DNA from: Microbacteriaceae bacterium
Lineage (GTDB): Bacteria > Actinomycetota > Actinomycetes > Actinomycetales > Microbacteriaceae
Direction of reading: 5' to 3'
DNA length: 9,460 nucleotides
NCBI GenBank assembly: GCA_017744755.1
Contig: JAGIAU010000144.1
Coordinates: forward strand, 1 to 9,460
In this document: positions 5,175-9,460 of the stretch, piece after piece
Layout: the number at the start of each line of letters is the position of its first letter
Position numbering within the stretch: position 1 is the stretch's first letter
Made by a program: the position numbers and the translations under genes
The notes under the pieces: generated by a model
What the model saw: the letters and a program-made list of their open reading frames with translations, nothing else
What the model was told of the DNA's origin: nothing
Databases searched by the model: none

Positions 5175-7780
5175 TGCCGATGAGCGGGCGCGGACACGGG
5201 CGGCTGCGCGTGCTGCTCGGCGCCGCGCCCGGCGTCGGCAAGACCTACTCGATGCTCGAGGAGGGCCGCCGCCTCCTGGAGACCGGCAAGGACGTCGTCG
5301 TCGCGGTCGTGGAGACGCACGGCCGCGCGGCGACGGCCGCGATGGCGGAGGGCCTCGAGGTGCTGCCGCGCCGCGAGGTCGCCCACCGCGGCGTCTCGCT
5401 CACCGAGATGGACCTCGACGCCGTCCTCGCGCGGCGCCCGGACGTCGCCCTCGTCGACGAGCTGGCCCACACGAACGCGCCGGGCTCGGCGCACGAGAAG
5501 CGCTGGCAGGACGTGCAGGCGATCCTGGACGCCGGGATCGACGTCATCTCGACGGTGAACATCCAGCACATCGAGTCGCTCAACGACGTCGTCGAGCAGA
5601 TCACCGGCGTCCCGCAGCGCGAGACGATCCCGGACCGCGTGCTGCGCGAGGCCGACCAGGTCGAGGTCGTCGACCTCGCGCCGCAGGCGCTCCGCGACCG
5701 GCTCTCCGGCGGCCACGTCTATCCGGCGGAGCGGATCGACGCCGCGCTCTCCAACTACTTCCGGCTGGGGAACCTCACGGCGCTGCGCGAGCTCGCGCTG
5801 CTCTGGCTCGCCGACGACGTCGACCTCGAGCTCAAGGACTATCGCGCCGAGCACGGCATCGACCGCAAGTGGGAGGCGCGCGAGCGCGTCGTCGTGACGC
5901 TGACGGGCGGTCCCGAGGGGGAGACGCTCGTGCGGCGCGGGGCCCGGATCGCGGCCCGCGCCGCCGGCGGCGAGCTGCTCGCCGTGCACGTGTCGAGCCA
6001 GGACGGCTTGCGCGCCGCGCACCCGGGGGCGCTCGCGGCGCAGCGGGCGCTCGTGGAGAAGCTCGGCGGCACCTTCCACCAGGTCGTCGGCGACGACGTG
6101 CCGCGGGCGCTCGTCGACTTCGCGAGGTCGGTGAACGCGACCCAGCTCGTCATCGGCGTGAGCCGTCGCGGCCGGATCGCCGCCGCGCTCACCGGCCCCG
6201 GCATCGGCGCGACGGTCATCCGCGAGGCGGGCGACATCGATGTGCACATCGTCAACCACGCCGCCGCGGCGGGGCGCTTCGCGCTGCCGCGGATCGGCGG
6301 GGCGCTCACCTGGAAGCGCCGCATCGCCGGCTTCGCCGTGGCGCTCGTCGGCGGGCCGCTGCTCACCTGGCTGCTCGCCGCCTTCCGCGCCGAGGACACG
6401 CTCGCGAGCGACGTGCTCGCCTACATGCTGCTCACGGTCGTCGTCGCGCTCGTCGGCGGCATCTGGCCCGCCCTCTTCGCCGCGGTGCTGTCGGGGCTGA
6501 CCCTCGACTACTTCTTCGTCGAGCCGCTGTACACGATCACCGTCGGTGAGCCGCTGCACCTGCTCGCGCTCGTGCTCTACGTCGTCATCGCGGGGCTCGT
6601 GAGCTACATCGTGGACCGCGCCGCACGGCAGACCCGGGTCGCCCGGCGCGCCGCCGCCGAGTCCGAGCTGCTCGCGACCGTCGCCGGGAGCGTGCTGCGC
6701 GGCCAGGACGCCGTGCAGGCGCTCGTCGGCCGCACCCGCGAGGCGTTCGGCCTGAGCTCGGTCCGGCTCGTCGCCGGAGAGCATATCCTCGCCGAGGACG
6801 CGAGCGAGGGCGCCTCGGCGACCCCTGGCGAGCACGACTCGACCCCGCCCGCTGGTCCCCCGAGCGAGCGCGGCGAGTCGAAGGGCGCCAGCCCCCGGCA
6901 CGCGCTCACCGAGGTCCCGGTCGGCGACCGCGCGACCCTCGAGCTCGACGGCCCGCCGCTGGAGGCCTCCGAGCGCCGGCTGCTCGCGGTGCTCGTCGCC
7001 CAGCTCGACGCGGCGCTCGAGCACGGCGAGCTCGCCGAGACCGCGAGCGAGGTCGAGCCGCTCGCCGCTTCCGACCGGGTGCGCAGCGCGCTGCTCTCGG
7101 CGCTCAGCCACGACCTGCGGCGCCCGCTCGCCGCCGCGACGGCCGCCGTCGGCGGGCTGCGCACCGCGAAGGGCGCGCTCAGCGAGGCCGACCGGGACGA
7201 GCTGCTCGCGACCGCCGACGAGAGCCTCGCGACGCTCGCCGGTCTCGTGACGGATCTGCTCGACGTGAGCCGGCTGCAGGCGGGCGTGCTCGCCGTCTCG
7301 GCGGTGCCCCTCGACCTCGCCGACGCCATCCTGCCCGCCGTCGACGAGCTGGGTCTCGGTCCTGCCGACGTCGAGCTCGACCTCGAGCCATCGGCACCCG
7401 CCGTGCTCGCCGACCCCGTGCTCCTGCAGCGCATCGTCGTGAACCTGCTCGCGAACGCCGTCCGCCACTCGCCGGCGGCGGCCAGGGTGCGGATCTCGAC
7501 GAGCGCGTTCGGCGACCGCGTCGAGGTGCGCATCATCGACCACGGACCGGGCATCCCCGTCGACCGGCAGGACGACGTCTTCGTGCCGTTCCAGCGGCTC
7601 GGCGACACCGACAACACGACCGGCCTGGGGCTCGGCCTGGCGCTGTCGAAGGGCTTCGCGGAGGGCATGGCGGGCACGCTCGTGCCCGAGGACACCCCCG
7701 GCGGCGGGCTCACCATGGTGGTGTCGCTCCCGGCGGCGGGACCGCCGGCCGGGCCCGTGGGAGGATCGGCGGCGCCATGA
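5174..7780 (+). CDS. kdpD: KdpD, K+/turgor sensor histidine kinase
   Basis: KdpD phosphorylates KdpE when K+ is scarce. Domains in order: N-terminal KdpD domain with Walker A GAAPGVGKT (16-24) and DELAHTN (95-101); USP-like domain (about 237-362); four membrane helices (about 384-404, 413-430, 431-448, 459-480; DUF4118 type); GAF-like region (about 493-620); HisKA with SHDLRRPLA, His646; and HATPase_c with N-box VVNLLANAVRHSP (755-767), G1 DHGPGIP (789-795) and G2 TTGLGLGLAL (815-824). It has 868 residues against 894 in E. coli. Two oddities: residues 551-573 are encoded by a REP-like palindrome, and the residue four after His is Arg, not the usual Thr. I see no FTAxY c-di-AMP motif as described for S. 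aureus KdpD. ATG 5174 overlaps the kdpC stop, but ATG 5180 is better spaced from GAAGGG (5165-5170) and may be the true start. Confidence 0.96.
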   Translation: MPMSGRGHGRLRVLLGAAPGVGKTYSMLEEGRRLLETGKDVVVAVVETHGRAATAAMAEGLEVLPRREVAHRGVSLTEMDLDAVLARRPDVALVDELAHTNAPGSAHEKRWQDVQAILDAGIDVISTVNIQHIESLNDVVEQITGVPQRETIPDRVLREADQVEVVDLAPQALRDRLSGGHVYPAERIDAALSNYFRLGNLTALRELALLWLADDVDLELKDYRAEHGIDRKWEARERVVVTLTGGPEGETLVRRGARIAARAAGGELLAVHVSSQDGLRAAHPGALAAQRALVEKLGGTFHQVVGDDVPRALVDFARSVNATQLVIGVSRRGRIAAALTGPGIGATVIREAGDIDVHIVNHAAAAGRFALPRIGGALTWKRRIAGFAVALVGGPLLTWLLAAFRAEDTLASDVLAYMLLTVVVALVGGIWPALFAAVLSGLTLDYFFVEPLYTITVGEPLHLLALVLYVVIAGLVSYIVDRAARQTRVARRAAAESELLATVAGSVLRGQDAVQALVGRTREAFGLSSVRLVAGEHILAEDASEGASATPGEHDSTPPAGPPSERGESKGASPRHALTEVPVGDRATLELDGPPLEASERRLLAVLVAQLDAALEHGELAETASEVEPLAASDRVRSALLSALSHDLRRPLAAATAAVGGLRTAKGALSEADRDELLATADESLATLAGLVTDLLDVSRLQAGVLAVSAVPLDLADAILPAVDELGLGPADVELDLEPSAPAVLADPVLLQRIVVNLLANAVRHSPAAARVRISTSAFGDRVEVRIIDHGPGIPVDRQDDVFVPFQRLGDTDNTTGLGLGLALSKGFAEGMAGTLVPEDTPGGGLTMVVSLPAAGPPAGPVGGSAAP
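6825..6892 (+). repeat. REP-like palindromic element inside the kdpD coding sequence
   Basis: CTGGCG (6825-6830) pairs with CGCCAG (6886-6891), and CGACTCG (6835-6841) with CGAGTCG (6874-6880), separated by a 4x5 internal loop. A core at 6851-6892 has GCTGG/CCAGC ends, inner CCC/GGG, and contains CGAGCGAGCGCGGCGAGTCG. That core resembles the short palindromes scattered between genes in Microbacteriaceae, as I remember them (not searched). It is 42 bases, starts on a codon boundary and has no stop in any of the six frames. In KdpD the whole element encodes residues 551-573, a Pro/Gly/Ser/Glu-rich segment in the GAF-like region. Confidence 0.6.
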
Positions 7781-8463
7781 GAATCCTCATCGTGGACGAC
7801 GATCCGCAGATCCTGCGCGCCCTGCGCGTCACGCTCGGCGCGAAGGGCTACGACGTCACGATCGCGGCGGACGGGCAGGCGGCCATCTCGGCGGCGATCG
7901 ACGCGCATCCCGATCTCGTCATGCTCGACCTCGGCATGCCGAAGCTCGACGGGCTCCAGGTCATCGAGGCGATCCGCGGCTGGTCGGGCGTTCCCATCCT
8001 CGTCGTCTCGGGCCGCACGGGGGCCGGGGACAAGGTCGATGCGCTCGACGCCGGCGCGGACGACTACGTCACGAAGCCGTTCTCCATCGAGGAGCTGCTC
8101 GCCCGCATCCGCGCGCTCACGCGTCGGCATCCGCAGCACGCGGAGGAGCCGGTCGTCGTCTTCGGCGACGTCACCGTCGACCTGGCCGCGCACAGCGTCG
8201 TCCGCCGCGTCGACGGCGAGGAGCGGCGCGTCCGGCTCACCCCGACCGAGTGGCAGGTGCTCGAGCTGCTGCTGCGCAACGCCGGCCGGCTCGTCACCCG
8301 TCAGACGATGCTGGCCGAGATCTGGGGCAGCGCGCATGTCGCGGACACCGGCTACCTCCGGCTCTACATCGCCCAGCTCCGCAAGAAGCTCGAACCGGAC
8401 CCGAGCGCACCGCGCCACCTGCTCACCGAGGCCGGCATGGGCTACCGACTCCAGATCGACTAG
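7777..8463 (+). CDS. kdpE: KdpE, OmpR-family response regulator of the kdp operon
   Basis: This 228-residue protein has a receiver domain (acidic Asp7-Asp9, phosphorylation site Asp51 in VMLDLGMP, switch Ser78, Lys100 in TKPF), a short linker, and a winged-helix DNA-binding domain (about 127-226) with LTPTEWQVLELL and the recognition-helix region TGYLRLYIAQLRKKLE. Phosphorylated by KdpD, it should activate the kdp promoter. The ATG overlaps the kdpD stop by four bases (ATGA), with GGGAGGA at 7759-7765 as ribosome site. Its length matches the family (E. coli 225). The likely target is the repeat cluster at 510-552, which would make the whole operon autoregulated. All signature residues are intact. 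Confidence 0.97.
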   Translation: MRILIVDDDPQILRALRVTLGAKGYDVTIAADGQAAISAAIDAHPDLVMLDLGMPKLDGLQVIEAIRGWSGVPILVVSGRTGAGDKVDALDAGADDYVTKPFSIEELLARIRALTRRHPQHAEEPVVVFGDVTVDLAAHSVVRRVDGEERRVRLTPTEWQVLELLLRNAGRLVTRQTMLAEIWGSAHVADTGYLRLYIAQLRKKLEPDPSAPRHLLTEAGMGYRLQID

Positions 8464-8519
8464 GCCGCCCCGCTCGCCCGGCTCTTGCGGAGCGGCGCGC
8501 CGCCCGCGAGTCTGGTGCC

Positions 8520-8999
8520 GTGGATCAGTCCGGCTTCTACGGCGTCGTCTCCGCCGTCAACTTCACGCTGCTCGGCCTCTGGTGGGTCGCCGTCAAGGAC
8601 AAGCCGAGGCTCACCGGCTCGCGCACGGCGTACCTCGTCGGGCTCAACTTCTCGATCCTCGCGACGGTCTCGCTCTTCGCGCAGGTCGCGCCGGACTTCC
8701 CGATCGTGTGGCGCGTGACCTTCGGCCTCGCCGGGGCCGTCGGGCTCGTCGGCATCGTCCTGCTCGCGCGGGACCTGCGGGCGAAGGCGCGCGGTGCGGC
8801 GATCGCGATCGGGATCGCCGGCGTCGTCGTCTATGCGGGACTCATCGCCGTCGCGATCCTCGCCGACGTGCTCAGGGGCGCCGGGATCCCGCCCATCCAG
8901 GTCGAGGCGTTCCTCGTCTCGGCGGCCGCGTTCCTCGGGGTGCAGATCGCCTGGGTCGTCGCGATGCACCGGGAGCCGCCGGCTGCGCCGGCGGACTAG
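8520..8999 (+). CDS. Unrecognised membrane protein with five predicted helices
   Basis: The frame from GTG 8520 gives 159 residues starting MDQSGFYGVVSAVNFTLLGL. Hydrophobic helices lie at about 8-25, 37-56, 61-83, 93-117 and 128-149, with basic loops RAKAR (87-91) and a short C-terminal tail ending PPAAPAD. I do not recognise a family and see no catalytic or transport motif. The frame is open further upstream into kdpE, but that part would be Arg/Ala-rich shadow sequence, so GTG 8520 is chosen; no clear ribosome site precedes it. It starts 56 bases after kdpE and may be read through from the kdp operon or have its own promoter. It converges on serC, sharing a CTAG at the stops. Involvement in K+ transport is not shown by the sequence. 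Confidence 0.75.
   Translation: MDQSGFYGVVSAVNFTLLGLWWVAVKDKPRLTGSRTAYLVGLNFSILATVSLFAQVAPDFPIVWRVTFGLAGAVGLVGIVLLARDLRAKARGAAIAIGIAGVVVYAGLIAVAILADVLRGAGIPPIQVEAFLVSAAAFLGVQIAWVVAMHREPPAAPAD
8976..8994. terminator. Perfect 8-bp hairpin at the convergent gene ends
   Basis: CCGCCGGC (8976-8983) and GCCGGCGG (8987-8994) flank a three-base loop. The hairpin sits within the last codons of the membrane-protein gene and begins one base beyond the serC stop on the other strand. No T-run follows on either strand. Its place at the meeting point of two convergent genes suggests a bidirectional T-less terminator. Confidence 0.5.
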
Positions 9000-9460
9000 A
9001 GGCGCTCGACGACGTACTCGATCGAGGCGATGAGCGCCTGGACGTCGGAGGGATCGATCGCGGCGAAGGTCGCGACGCGGAGCTGGTTCCGCCCGAGCTT
9101 CCGGTAGGGCTCCGTGTCGACGACGCCGTTCGCGCGGAGGACCTTCGCGATGGCCGCGGCGTCGATCGAGTCCGCGAAGTCGAGCGTGACGACGACCTGC
9201 GAGCGGTGCTCCGGGTGCTGCGCGAAGGGCGTCGCGTAGTCGACCGAGTCGGCCCAGTCGTAGAGCAGGCCCGAGGACTCCTTCGTGCGCGCGTCGGTCC
9301 AGGCGAGGCCGCCGTTGCCGTGCATCCAGTCGAGCTGCGCCTCCATGAGGAGGAGCGTCGCGACGGCCGGGGTGTTCAGCGTCTGGTTGAGCCGCGAGTT
9401 GTCGACGGCCTGCTGGAGGGAGAGGAACTCGGGGATGTAGCGGCCGGAGGCCGCCAGGGC
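8996..9460 (-). CDS. serC: Phosphoserine aminotransferase, C-terminal 154 residues (runs off the window)
   Basis: SerC is the PLP enzyme that converts 3-phosphohydroxypyruvate and glutamate to phosphoserine in serine biosynthesis. The frame enters at 9460 and reads to TAG (8998-8996). The visible part contains RYIPEFLSLQQAVDNSRLNQ, then TLNTPA, and near the end ANGVVDTEPYRKLGRNQLRV, matching the C-terminal half of mycobacterial-type SerC as I know it. The PLP-binding Lys lies outside the window. An internal Met at 9346 is not the start. No frameshift is seen. The gene converges on the five-helix membrane gene, with the two stop codons sharing CTAG (8996-8999). Confidence 0.95.
   Translation of the reverse strand, partial: ALAASGRYIPEFLSLQQAVDNSRLNQTLNTPAVATLLLMEAQLDWMHGNGGLAWTDARTKESSGLLYDWADSVDYATPFAQHPEHRSQVVVTLDFADSIDAAAIAKVLRANGVVDTEPYRKLGRNQLRVATFAAIDPSDVQALIASIEYVVERL

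Noticed and set aside
5006..7543. 845-codon reverse-strand frame across kdpD
   Set aside because: Low-complexity antisense product; kdpD motifs on the plus strand are unambiguous.
8470..8495. Inverted repeat CCGCTC/GAGCGG after kdpE as a terminator
   Set aside because: Only 6 bp with a 14-base loop and no T-run; too weak to call.
8250..8519. Upstream extension of the five-helix membrane protein into kdpE
   Set aside because: Extension lies in another frame of kdpE and is Arg/Ala/Pro-rich; the membrane-like sequence begins at GTG 8520.
9346..9346. Met at 9346 as the start of a 116-residue protein
   Set aside because: The frame continues upstream with SerC-like sequence to the window edge, so this Met is internal.
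1..9460. tRNA, rRNA, CRISPR array, insertion sequence or integrase
   Set aside because: Looked for and not seen: no cloverleaf, no regularly spaced repeats, no transposase-like frame.

Overview
The window comes from a high-GC actinobacterium, most likely of the family Microbacteriaceae. The third codon positions are almost all G or C, GTG starts are common, genes overlap by 1-4 bases, SerC is of the mycobacterial type, and the truncated left-hand gene resembles the DUF3027 family. The family placement rests on recognition of protein style and gene neighbours, not on a search.

Layout. (1) 1-394: 3' end of a probable DUF3027-type gene ending in a long poly-acidic tail. (2) 395-590: non-coding stretch with two small hairpins, a tandem 10-bp repeat and three helically phased copies of an 11-bp motif that look like the binding site of an OmpR-type regulator. 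(3) 591-8463: a complete potassium-starvation operon, [small membrane ORF]-kdpF-kdpA-kdpB-kdpC-kdpD-kdpE, all on the plus strand with gaps of at most 34 bases. (4) 8520-8999: an unrecognised five-helix membrane protein. (5) 8996-9460: 3' part of serC on the minus strand. It converges on the membrane gene, and the two stop codons share one CTAG.

How it works together. KdpA (K+ channel-like subunit), KdpB (P-type ATPase), KdpC and KdpF form the high-affinity ATP-driven K+ importer. KdpD (membrane sensor kinase with N-terminal KdpD and USP domains) and KdpE (OmpR-type response regulator) switch it on. Here sensor and regulator are coupled to the pump genes (kdpC/kdpD overlap 1 base, kdpD/kdpE overlap 4 bases), so a single promoter in the 395-590 gap could drive everything and KdpE would autoregulate.

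Most interesting points: a 27-residue single-helix ORF (591-674) overlapping kdpF by GTGA, possibly an extra small subunit; phased repeats at 510-552 as candidate KdpE operator; an in-frame REP-like palindrome inside the kdpD coding sequence (6825-6892) that is open in all six frames over its 42-bp core; and an Arg in place of Thr four residues after the KdpD phospho-accepting His.
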